Shown piece by piece: positions 1 through 10,063 of a stretch of 64,000 nt of DNA. The notes beneath the pieces were generated by a model, which worked only from the letters and a program-made list of their open reading frames with translations, made no database searches and was not told the DNA's origin. Each line of letters begins with the position of its first letter. Positions within the stretch are counted from its first letter, which is position 1. Origin of the DNA: Narthecium ossifragum. Its lineage: Eukaryota; Streptophyta; Magnoliopsida; Dioscoreales; Nartheciaceae. Location of the stretch: assembly GCA_963920575.1 (NCBI GenBank), contig OY986969.1:11858615-11922614 (forward strand). The letters run 5' to 3'. A program made the position numbers and the translations under genes.

Positions 1-267
1 AACTAGGACTCAATTAAATAGAAACTAGCTAAGTACAAACTGAACTCAAACTAGGAAATTAGCTAAGAACCAATTTAGGAAGTGACCAGCTAGGAATAGG
101 ATTCCTTATGACTGGCTTTGGCTTGGGACCTGGTCCAAGGCTGGGTCCTCCTAGGAGGTGGGGCCTGACCTGCGTGGGTCCCTCCTGGGCCTACCCCACA
201 TGTGTGCCCTGCCCAAGAATTGGGCGTGGGTTGGAGCCCAGGAAGAGCTGGATTTTGAACCGTATCA
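1..267 (-). repeat. 3' LTR (partial, cut by window edge)
   Basis: This stretch matches the outer end of the LTR at 4040-4334 nearly base for base. On the minus strand it begins TGATACGG right after the polypurine tract. The other copy carries an extra ~31-bp tandem duplication (about 4205-4260) that is absent here, so the two LTRs have diverged by at least one duplication and several substitutions. Confidence 0.9.
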
Positions 268-1739
268 TCCCCTCCCCCTTCGAAAAGTGCCTTGTCCTCA
301 AGGCCGAAGTCGGGATAACGATTCAAGAAATCAGTGAATACCTCCCATGTGACTTCAGCTGGACTATGACCCTTCCAATGTACTAGAACTTCTTCTTGGT
401 GACGGGGAGGATGCCGATGGTCGATGATAGCCTGGGGGTACAGCTTGGGCTGCTCCTTTGAGGGGTCCGGAATCTCGGTGATGACGGGTACTTCAGTTCC
501 AACGTGCTTTTTCAGAAGTGACACATGAAAAACAGGGTGCACCTTGGAATCTGATGGAAGACGGAGGCGATAGGCGACAACTCCTATACGCTCTAGTACC
601 TCGTACGACCCATAGAACTTCGCGGCGAGCTTCTGTGACTTGCGCTTGGCCACGGACTTCTGTCGATAGGGCTGTAACTTGACGTAGACCATCTCACCAA
701 TCTGAAACTTGACGTCTCGATGTTCACGGTCATAAGTCTGCTTCATCCTGTTTTGGGCAGCTGCTAACCTTGACTTAACATTTGCTATCACTTGATCCTG
801 TTCAACTAGGAAGTGATCTTCAGCTGATGATCTGGCTGTCCCGGGTACATAGGAGAGGAGGGACGGTGGAGGTCTCCCATACACTACCTCGTAGGGTGTC
901 CGCTGGATGCTGGCGTGCCAACTAGTGTTATAGGTGTACTCCGCCCAAGTCAACCATTGGGTCAATTGTGTAGGGCGATCACCTGAAAAACATCGTAAGT
1001 ACATCTCCAGGGATAGGTTTACTACCTCAGTTTGGCCATCCGTTTGGGGGTAGTATGCTGAGGAGAATCTGAATTTGACTCCTTGCAATCTGAAGATCTC
1101 CTGTCAAAAGTTGCTAGTGAAGGTAGGATCCCGATCACAGACGATGCTGGTTGGCATGCCATGGAGTTTGAACACTGTGTCGAAGAAAACTCGAGCTACT
1201 GAGTATGCCGTGTAGGGATGCCGTAGGGGAGCGAAGTGTGTATATTTGGACAATCTGTCGACGACTACTAGAATGGTTGTGTACCCTCTAGAAGATAGGA
1301 GTCCGTCGATGAAGTTCATAGAGACATCAGTCCATACCTCGTGAGGGATGGGTAGGGGATGGAGTAGGCCGGCTGGCTTCAGGGTCTCGACCTTGTGTCA
1401 TTGGCAGGTGTCACACTGACGGATGAAATCCTTGATCCACGCTTGAACTCCCTTTTAGTAGAAGGTGGTTCGCAGCCGGTGCCACATCTTGACAAACCCT
1501 TCATGTGTGCTGGAGTGTATGGTCGCCAAGATCTCTGGAATGACTGGGGAGTTCTTTCTCAAGAAGATACGGTCTTTGTGGAAGATGACTCCGTTGCGAA
1601 CTGTCCATCGTCCCTTGATATCTCCGTTTTGTATGTTCTCAGCGAGCTTCTGCATCTCTGCATTGGTTTTGACATCCTCCTGAATTGGTTCCAACTACTG
1701 AGGAATCGAACTAGAGATGGCAGCTATCGAGGGGGTTGA
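90..1739 (-). pseudogene. Integrase with C-terminal chromodomain (broken)
   Basis: This is the end of a Ty3/Gypsy pol. It inserts element cDNA into host DNA, and the chromodomain steers integration toward modified chromatin. In order, the translation shows the region before integrase, an HH-CC zinc-binding domain (STHEGFVKMWHRLRTTFY, then CDTCQ), and the core with the D,D-35-E triad: D in VWTDVSMNFIDGL, D in CDRDPTFTSNF and E in QTDGQTEVVN. The C-terminal domain ends FHVSLLKK and is followed by a chromodomain containing VLVHWKGHSPAEVTWE. Stops replace tryptophan or other residues after TTFY, after CDTCQ and after FTSNF. The reading frame continues about 60 codons into the 3' LTR and stops at 90. 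Not functional. Confidence 0.9.
268..281 (-). other. Polypurine tract
   Basis: On the minus strand this reads AAGGGGGAGGGGA immediately before the LTR start TGATACGG. That is the expected place and composition of the plus-strand primer site of an LTR retrotransposon. Confidence 0.85.
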
Positions 1740-1989
1740 TGCTGCCATGAGAGCTGGACTGAACTCAGGTTGGCCGTGGGAGATGTTGTCCGGATCAGGT
1801 GGTAGAGGATCAGAAGTAGGCGACGGTAGTGGGTCCTCTACCGTGGACTCGGTAGCTGGAAGAGCCACAAGCACTTGGCCAATCATCATGCCAAGTGAGG
1901 GTTCTCCATGCTCAGCTAGGACTGTGGTTTCCTCTTCAAGCTCAGCTCTAACCAGATCTTCCGTGGCTGTTTCCTCAAGGATTCCGTTG

Positions 1990-3342
1990 ACAACTTCTAT
2001 GTTGTAGAGTTGCTGCTTGCAACGGTGCCCCGGTGTATAAGGCTCGGCACATTGGAAGCAGAGTCTTTGTGATCTCCGTTGTTGCAGTTCAGCTAGGGAT
2101 AGCTGTCTCCGTTGGGGTCGGACTAGAGTTTGAGTTTGACTAGGAGTCCTAGTTTGAGTAGGATTAGGAGTCCTAGTCTCACTCGAACTCTAGTTCTCGG
2201 GCGCGGCACGGGCAGCGGGGGCTGGATGGGTAGGTGCAGGCGTCGTCCTTGCGTTGGCATGCCGGATTGCGTACTGCTTCGCCTCATGAGTCTTGGCGTA
2301 GCTGATAGCCTCGGCTATGGTGGCTGGTCTCGCGAGCTGAACGTCGTACCTGATGGTCGGCTTCAATCCGCCGATGAAAAGACTCAGTACAACATCCGAG
2401 CCAAGTGTGGAACACGACCTAGACCTCGGTCGAACCGGATCTGGTAGTCTCGGACTGAGCCATCTTGCTGAATCCGAGTGAGTTTGCCGATGGGGTCCTC
2501 GTAGGTCGTCGGTCCATAGCGCAAGTGCAAGGCATGCTGTAAGGTATGCCATGTTGCGCACTCATCCGTATCCTTCGACTGTTGGTACTATGTCTGGGCG
2601 TCTCCATTGAAGTGATAGGCGGCGTAACGGACCTTCTCTCGTTCATGGATAGGGTGATAAGAGAAGAACTGCTCCGCCTTGAGAATCTAGTGAGTAGGAT
2701 CTGTAGCACCATCATAGCGGGGGAAGTGGCTCACGGATTGGGACAGGGTGCTGTTCATATGCATGAGGGGTATGAGGGGGTAGTAATGAGGTGGTGGAGG
2801 AGCTGGGTTGTAGGGGACATATGGAGGGGGCTTAGGCTGCTGGTATGGATGGGGGTGATAGGTTGGATATAGAGGCTGATGTGGTGGGGGTGGAAGGATA
2901 GTGGAGGCAGGTGGTGGTGGAAAGGTGGTGGGACCGGCCAGGGGTGTGGTGTGGGCCAGTTGAGCGGGGTTGGATAGGAGGGATAGGACCTGGTCCAACC
3001 AAGACATAGCCAAGTAGGGCCGGGTCCTCCTGGGTTAGGGACAACTTCAGGTGGAGTCCTAGGAGAAGTAGGGTTCATGGTAGGAGGTGGATTAGGGTTA
3101 GGGTTAGGGTTACCTCCAGGTTCTCCTGTGGCTCCCTGATTTTGCCCTTGCATCTGTATTGCCATGAAGGCAATTCTCTCCGAAGTCCCTAGGGTGATGA
3201 TTTGCATCTCCCGCTGTAAATCCCGCATCTCCAATTGCGCGGTTTCCAACTTCCGCAGCGACCAGTGGATGCCTTCTATCTCTCCTCTAGTTACGGGGCT
3301 TTCCCGCTCCTAGGAAGTACTCACGGTGGTATCTCCTGCCAT
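1990..3342 (-). pseudogene. Gag with zinc knuckle (broken)
   Basis: This is a Ty3/Gypsy capsid/nucleocapsid remnant. The likely start is the ATG at about 3340 (MAGDTTVSTS), which is followed at codon 11 by TAG. Next come a heptad-rich stretch near LEMRDLQREM, a Pro/Asn-rich linker (repeated NP, encoded by TTAGGG-like DNA on the plus strand) and the capsid core (FPRYDGATDPTH, ILKAEQFFSYHPIHEREKVR, SLFIGGLKPTIRYDV). A zinc knuckle of the form CFQC...GHRC lies at about 2017-2062. Two expected tryptophans are TAG (before ILKAEQ and before YQQSKD), and the frame changes between 2560 and 2755. Confidence 0.85.
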
Positions 3343-3385
3343 CAGCGTAGCTTTTGGAAGGCTTTGGGCGGCACAACCGACGGAA

Positions 3386-3403
3386 CGGAGCGCTGATACC
3401 AAG
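3386..3403 (-). other. Primer-binding site (tRNA-Met type)
   Basis: On the minus strand the sequence after the 5' LTR reads TTGGTATCAGCGCTCC. It resembles the initiator tRNA-Met complement TGGTATCAGAGC with a few changes, and lies two bases from the LTR end. Confidence 0.8.
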
Positions 3404-3404
3404 T

Positions 3405-4334
3405 TGTTACGCCGAGCCTTCTCGTAGGCACGGGTATCTGGTCTTTTGCCCGGTCTCAGTTCCTCCTTAGCCAAATCTATAGCTAGGTCGAGAGATACCT
3501 TTAGGGTTTTAGGAGAAGGATCCTAGGTATTTGACGAGGAAGGTGAAGACTGGAGGTGGGAGACGGAAAAGAAGAGGATACCTTGCAGATCCTCTTGGGG
3601 TTGGCCGGTTACTCTTGGAGATCCAAGCCAAGAGAGGTGGCGGTGGAGAGTCAGCAGCCAAGGATGGACGCCGGTGATGGGGACGTGCACTGTAGATGGC
3701 AGCGGTGGACGGCAATGGATGGTGGCCGGCTGGTGGAGAGAGAATCCGGCAGGAGAGAGATGAAGGTGGCTGGTGGCTGTGGGGTATTAAGTTATGGCTA
3801 CTCCTAGGGTTACAACTACTCCTATAATTACTCTACTAATTACTCTATATTATTCTCAAAATTCGTCCTCCCTGATTACAAGCTATAGAGGTCCTTTTAT
3901 AGAGGCCTCAAGAGAGTTCTACTCCAAACTGAATACCTTCTTGCTTGAACAACAAGTAAAGAGACTCTTATTAATTCAACTCAAACTGACTCCTAATAAT
4001 CAGGAATGAACTAAGTAAGCAAGTGACTTGACTCAACCAAAACTAGGACTCAATTAAATAGAAACTAGCTAAGTACAAACTGAACTCAAATTAGGAAATC
4101 AACTAAGAACCAACTTAGGAAGTGACCAGCTAGGAATAGAATTCCTTATGGCTGGCTTTGGCTTGGGACCTGGTCCAAGGTTGGGTCCTCCTAGGAGGTG
4201 GGGCCTGACCTGTGTGGGTCGCTCCTGGGCCCTGACCTGCGTGGGTCCCTCCTGGGCCTACCCCACATGTGTGCCCTGCCCAAGAATTGAGCGTGGGTTG
4301 GAGCCCAGGTGGAGCTGGATTTCGAACCGTATCA
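3405..4334 (-). repeat. 5' LTR, about 930 bp
   Basis: On the plus strand the LTR runs from TGTTACGCC to CCGTATCA, giving TG..CA ends. It flanks the primer-binding site on one side and unrelated AT-rich DNA on the other. The outer ~300 bp are repeated at 1-267. It includes a small ORF (4130-4342, minus) that is simply the LTR-encoded tail of pol. Confidence 0.88.
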
Positions 4335-4900
4335 CTCCCCATATCATATTTTATATTAAAAGTAGTTGATGGGTCTTTTTATTTGGCAAACATAAACCTA
4401 TCTTAAATATTAATGATGTAATATACTTTAATATAAATATATTTCAAAGATTACATGTGTAATTTAATATTTAATTACCATAATTATATGAATTTCAAAT
4501 AATAAGTGAAGAATACACTTTAAAATACTTTAATATAAAAAACAATAAACATTAATATTATATACTATAATATAGAATACAGCTCAAAGATTACATATGT
4601 AATAATATATAATATAAAATTATATAGTATTTATTCTATATCATATTTTAATAAATAATATAATCAAAGTTTAATTATGTAATATAATACAAATTCTATA
4701 ATTATATGATTATCAAATAATAAATGGAGAATAGAATATGAAAATAAAGATGGGGTAATGAGTATTTTAATGATGTAGGGAATGGTTTAGGAAAGCTGAT
4801 GTGGGGTGTTGTAAATAGGGAAGCTGTAAAGTAGGGAAGTAATATATATTGGAGTATTTTAGGGAAGATGGATAGGGAAGTTGATGCGGATGGTCTTAAC
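4335..4900. other. AT-rich non-coding stretch, possible small DNA transposon remnant
   Basis: About 570 bp of very AT-rich sequence follows the LTR, with diverged near-repeats (for example ataatata/tttaatata blocks and two similar fragments around 'caaagattacat..gtaat'). It ends in GGAAG-rich words just before 4900. The right edge looks like the end of a small non-autonomous element, but I found no matching left terminus; the retrotransposon may have inserted there. No gene is visible. Confidence 0.4.
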
Positions 4901-7900
4901 CGGTTGTTTACCCTTTTCCACTTGCTTATTGGTTTTGTACATTCGCAGCTTGCAATTCATGGTCCACAGTTTATGTCCAACACTAGCATGTAATGGCTCT
5001 TCAAAGTCTTTTGCATGACCTATGCCAGCGGTAGTTGTTTCTGTTTAGGGTCTCATGCAGGGCCAACAATTCTTTCTAGTTCATTAAGCAGACTTTGGCT
5101 ATCTTTTTTGGCCAGTTTTTGGCCTTGTAGGCCTTATTATCGTTGCATCAGAATGCCCACATGCAGTTTGTTTCAAGTTTTAACCATATCTTTCAAGCCG
5201 CGAAGTTGATCTATACTTGTTTATTGCTGAATTTTCTCATCCAAGGATCCTATGCGGTGATTGCTGACCATTTTAAAGTGTTGGACTTTTTCATTTTTGT
5301 TTCGGCATGCCCAGTCTTAATCTTTTCCATGCATGTCACTTTGAGAAGGATATTGTTGTTTCATCTGTTGTCAAGGTTTCACTGTGTTTGTTATTTTCTT
5401 TTTATCTCCGTTTGCCAAATCAAACATATTGCTTATCCTCCCTTTGTGAATTCAAGTATGATCTCTTTGGCTATTCTTGCCGTCTTGTATTCTGTTTTTT
5501 CTTCGGCTTGCTTTGGAGCTCTCTCGTGCTATAGCTCGACTGAAGCGATTGATAAATTTCAGTTTTTTGAATAATCAAAACCTGAGTAGTTTTTGAATCT
5601 CGAGTATAATAGTAAGGTGACGAAGATCTCTTACGGAGTAATTATGTTATTGGGTTTCCACATAATTTTTCCTAGTTATGTTTCTCCGTTTTTTGTGGCT
5701 TATTTCATGGAGTGAAGTTTCCCGAAGGATGGAAAGCCCCTGGTTTTTCAATTTTGTTTGTCCTTTTGAATTGCTATCTGAACCTCTATTGCAAGTTAAT
5801 TGTATAACCATTTTGCCAGTTTTGCCCCCTGAAAGAATAATGCTTTTTAGCCAATTAAACACTAGCCTATGGTCTATTCCAGCTACATGTAGCTACCCAA
5901 TGGAACCCAACTGATATATTGGAAATACTTTGAGTGACGAGGAAGGTTGTTCTTGGAGGCCGGTGGTCATAGTTGCTTTAGCAAATACTGAATACATTGT
6001 ATGTTGGCATCAGCATATCAAAGATATCAGAGAAGTTCTCTGTGCATTGCATTTTGTTTTTTATTTCTAAAAGGCTGTGCCTTGATTGATGAGGCTCAAG
6101 AGGCCCTTATTCTAAGCAGAAGGGAAAGAATAATGAGGGGAAAATGTGTAGTAGCATGCATGCAAATTTTGGCTGCTGAAAACTGCTGAAAATCGGGCCC
6201 GTTTAGTTCTTTTCCAGCGGGCCGATTTTGAAATATAATTATGGAACTTGAAGAGCAAAAAATCTGGAGTGGAGAAAAATATGTTTCCCCCTGACTGTTC
6301 ATCTGGTTTATTTTTTGTGAAGTCATCAGTAATTTATTTGGTTAATATTTTGTGAAGTCGTCATTGACTGACATCTGAATATAGCTTTGAGGTACTGATT
6401 ACGGGATTAGAGTAGCTTAGGTTCTCTTGTGTGCAAGTATATAGCTCAATTTAGGTGATCATTTGCCTGTTCTTAGTACATATGATTTTAGAGCTATGTG
6501 CTTATTTATTATTGTTGATAGTGCTCCGGACTTTTAATTGAATCTGAACCAGATTTTCAGGCCCAATTAGGCAAATCTCCTTTCGGTTTCATGGAATTCT
6601 CATAGTCGGAACCATGATTTTTCCCTTGGTTTTCTCATGGGCATGGACCTCTAGCTTTTATTTTCTACATAGGCTAGGTGGTTAGTTATAAGTAATAACC
6701 TTAATTCCATGCGTAGTAAAGCTGTCAATGCTGGGAAAGAGCCCCCAAAGTTGAATAACCTTTGGTTATTGCTATAGTCTCGAGCAACTGATGCAGAAAT
6801 TCTTCAGATATTCTATGCTGAAATTATTTTTGTTGCTAATAAAATTTGATGCTCTGGACTAAGGTTATTGACAAAACTAAATGCATTCTAGGAAGGGTTT
6901 CTAAAGTAAATAAATGATGGACCTGAATAGAGAACATAAGTTAACATGCAACTCTTCATAAGCTTTGGAAGAAATGTTTTGTAGTATTCAAGCACTCTTG
7001 GTAATTAGTAACATTAAGAAAGGATAAAGATGACGGAATTGTTAATTAGCTCAAATGGTGACTACCATGTTTCTGTTGCATATGCTCCATTGTGCGCATC
7101 AGAATATATATTTAGCAATTGTTAATATTCGAACTATAAATGTAAGACCATCAATTTATAGGTAAAAAGTCAATACTGTCCACATTTGCCTTCCATGAAT
7201 AATTATGCTGTGCTTCCTTAAACTTCTGTGGTTCTAGCTTCGTTAATTTCGGACTGTATTCTCATCCTGTCGAATTATAGTTCGGCAAATTTGTTTTGAC
7301 ATTCCACACAACTTGGCTGCAGTTCTGTTCAGGGTGGATGACACTTTTTTCTATAGGCAAGTAGCGTCCAGAATATACTACCTTAATACCTTTCTTTGCA
7401 ATGTTTACTGTGTGCATAATGTCTTAAAAGCTTGAATAGTTATATTGGAAACATCATATGATAATGGCAGCAACATTCTCTTTAATCCTTATATACAATA
7501 TCGAGATCAATTTTCTATATCTTATTCACCAGTCTGTCTAATCTGCTGCTGTTCAGGTAATATTCTTCTTTATTATAGAGCTAGCGATGCAAAAGTTTGC
7601 ATTTCTCCCTTGATTATTGCAGGCCCATAACCATCTTGACGTGGATTGCAAGAAGGAAATAGAAGTATAACAACTTTTAGGCCTTTGGATTTTGGATTTG
7701 ACTTTATGACTGTCCAGTTTTGTGCTTAGTGCTTGTGGTTGTGGAGTAGGATGGGAGGGAGAACCCGCAAGTGAATAAACAAACTTGCGCGCTGTCTTTT
7801 CTTTCTGTAATCCTTCACAATAATACAAAGTGTCTGCATGACCAAAAATATCAGTGGGTGGCTTATAATTATAGATACTGCTGATACCCCTAACAAAAAA

Positions 7901-8352
7901 TAATTCTAGTACTTGAGCAATATTCAAATGTATGTGCCATGAAAAGGACAAATATCTATCTGTACTTTTGTCAGTTGGTATTGAGTTCTCTTTCGAATCA
8001 AGTAGCTATTTTGTAGAAAAAGCCTTGATCTCTTGCTGATTTTTTGTGCAACCAGTCAGTAGTAACTAACAAGTGTTTTGTATTTTTTATTAAGTATTAG
8101 GAAGACTGGACATCTTTTTCTTTCCAAACATGGAAATTGAATTTGCATATGTTTGCTTATCTACTTTTTCCCTTGTGGACTTATTAGTGATTCAAGCTCC
8201 TTGATTCAGTAGCATGAAGCTGGTAGCTTTACCATGATTTATGACTAATGACCTCCCAGATTTTGTTTCCCTTGCTACCATGTGGGCAATGAGGATAGTG
8301 ATTTCATGCTTATCTCTCTACAATGTGATAAAGTGCTTCACTTCCAAAACAG
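4901..8352 (+). other. Intron-like sequence upstream of RRM exons
   Basis: 3.4 kb of T-rich DNA has no coding signal that I recognise. The apparent ORFs (for example 5143-5574) are T-rich and match no domain. It ends with AAAACAG at 8352, a good splice acceptor for the next exon. The most likely reading is the 3' portion of a long intron of the ribonucleoprotein gene. If the upstream exons lie outside the window, the retrotransposon at 1-4334 sits in the same intron. Confidence 0.5.
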
Positions 8353-8990
8353 GATGTCGATGGTAGGCTGCTGACTGTAAACAGGGCAGCTCCAAGAGGA
8401 GCCCGCCCAGAAAGACGAGAGTTTGAGCGTGAGAGTACTTTCAGGATGTATGTTGGAAATCTGCCATGGCAAGTTGATGATGCTCGCTTAGAACAAGTTT
8501 TCAGCGAACATGGTAAAGTGGTGAATGCAAGGGTTGTGTATGACAGAGAGACTGGACGTTCACGTGGCTTTGGTTTTGTGACGATGGCCTCACAGACCGA
8601 GTTGGATGATGCAATTGCTGCTCTTGATGGACAGGTGGGCCCAGTTCCACTTCATTAGTTTCTTCACTTAAATTGCTTATTTGCATCGTTGAAGATTAAA
8701 AACTAGACTTGTAAAATTCTTCCATCATGTCACAATGAGATTATGCAGCTGCTTTCATACAGCAAACTGGTGAAGCCTGGTTTTATATTATTTTGTTATA
8801 CGAGAAATATGTTTGTCATTTGCCTTTTGTTATATTTCCTTATTTTCATCATACTCATTTCTGAAGCAGCACTTATGTGTTCTTTTTGGAATCCACTAGT
8901 TTGCTAAATTTGTTTTTGTTGGTGGTGCAGACTTTGGATGGCCGGGCTATTAGAGTGAATGTTGCTGAGGAAAGACCAAGGCGTATGTGA
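8353..8990 (+). CDS. Chloroplast ribonucleoprotein (cp28/cp29/cp31 type), 3' exons
   Basis: These are the last two exons of a nuclear gene for a plastid RNA-binding protein. Family members bind many chloroplast mRNAs and support their stability, editing and processing. Exon 8353-8634 starts in the tail of RRM1 ([16 protein letters not shown]), crosses a charged linker and encodes most of RRM2, with RNP2-like MYVGNLPW and RNP1 [13 protein letters not shown] intron follows (8635-8930). The last exon, 8931-8990, reads [19 protein letters not shown] and ends in TGA. Both exons are in phase and undamaged. The transit peptide and most of RRM1 are not visible in 4.3-8.35 kb, so the 5' exons lie upstream of the window or are lost. 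RRM2 sequence and the VNVAEERP ending make the family call strong; the exact paralogue is not determined. Confidence 0.85.
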
Positions 8991-9645
8991 TTTCGTTTCG
9001 AGAGGGTAAACAATGAATTATCTAGGGTACTTTGTATGTTGAGATGTTGTTATTTTCGATTACATTTTGGTCTTGTAGCTGATGTTATAGGGATGCTATT
9101 CCCTTTTTTGTGGGTAGGACTCTATAGGAATTCTTTTCTACTCTTCTGTTGGTGAACAACGGGTAAATGCTATTCATCCTGGCTGCAAGGTGATTGGCAT
9201 GTCATGATCTAAATAGAAGGATGCTTAAGTTACCAATCTTGTTTCAATGTTGAGCTATATACAAAGGTGAAATTTCTTCATGATTCTGGATGTTTTGAGG
9301 GATATTTATCCTTTCTCATAAACAAATGGTGAACTACTGGATTGGGAAAGGAAGATGGTATCATTTACTTTATGAGTAGTTTGAGATGATAGTACTCGAA
9401 CAATGAACTTGCAAATAGAAAATTCAAGGCGTAGTTTGGTCATTTTACAGTTTAATGATCGCAGTTCTCGATTATGAGATTTAGTCAAATTGACAAAGGA
9501 TATATGCATATGTCATATCTAAGAGATATACAAGGAAGAGGATTTTTAAGGGCATACATGCAATTTAAAGATTTATGAACGCATTTTCCCAATTAGATTC
9601 CTTTTTTATGGTTATATCGGGAAAAAAGCATTTTTCTTGGAATAA
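8991..9645 (+). other. Putative 3' UTR and downstream intergenic DNA
   Basis: T-rich sequence follows the stop codon of the ribonucleoprotein gene and probably includes its 3' UTR. No clear polyadenylation signal could be singled out. After about 9300 nothing further is recognised until the inverted-repeat element. Confidence 0.4.
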
Positions 9646-9896
9646 ATACTTTTTAGTACCCTGGGTGAAAATTTTAATTTCGTCCCTCAATTTTAAAACT
9701 TTTGAATGTGTCCCTCAATTTGCAGAATGTTTCAATGCGGGTCTTGCCTTTCTTGATACCTTTAATTAATGGTTTGACCAGTGTGATCAGTATCGACTTC
9801 ATTTGATCAATTTTGATCAAGTTTTGGCCCGGCTCTCTGTTTTGATCTCTTAAAGAGACGAGGAGAGAGAAAGAGACGAGGAGAGATATCAAGTGC

Positions 9897-9902
9897 GTGT
9901 GG

Positions 9903-9942
<40 letters not shown>
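9897..9942 (+). repeat. (GT)n(GA)n microsatellite
   Basis: A compound dinucleotide run, gtgtgtgtgtg followed by gagagagagaga, is flanked by further GA-rich sequence up to about 10020. Confidence 0.9.
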
Positions 9943-9948
<6 letters not shown>

Positions 9949-10063
9949 CAGAGGAGAAACAAAAAGATCAGGTGAGGCAAAGAGTGAATGAGGGAGCTAA
10001 GATAGAGGAGAGAAGAGAGTACGTGGCTCTCGTGAGTGGCTATAATTGGATTAAAATTAGTTA

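Larger units (their letters stand above)
1..4334 (-). mobile_element. Decayed Ty3/Gypsy chromovirus, internally deleted
   Basis: This is an LTR retrotransposon on the minus strand, cut by the left window edge. In element order it has the 5' LTR (3405-4334), a primer-binding site, gag (about 3342-1990), integrase with chromodomain (1694 to about 90), a polypurine tract (268-281) and the 3' LTR (267 leftward). The internal part is only 3.1 kb. Protease, reverse transcriptase and RNase H are missing, because the gag zinc knuckle is followed within about 350 bp by the region just upstream of integrase. The chromodomain places it among chromoviruses; the clade is not resolved. Several in-frame stops make it a dead, non-autonomous copy. 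Confidence 0.9.

Noticed and set aside
3088..3114. TTAGGG-like repeats resembling a telomere
   Set aside because: Three to four units of ATTAGGG/TTAGGG lie in frame in gag and encode repeated Asn-Pro; the plant telomere repeat is TTTAGGG. A coding low-complexity tract, not an interstitial telomere.
5143..5574. 143-codon plus-strand frame
   Set aside because: Phe/Leu/Cys-rich translation of a T-rich intron-like region, with no domain, overlapped by another open frame.
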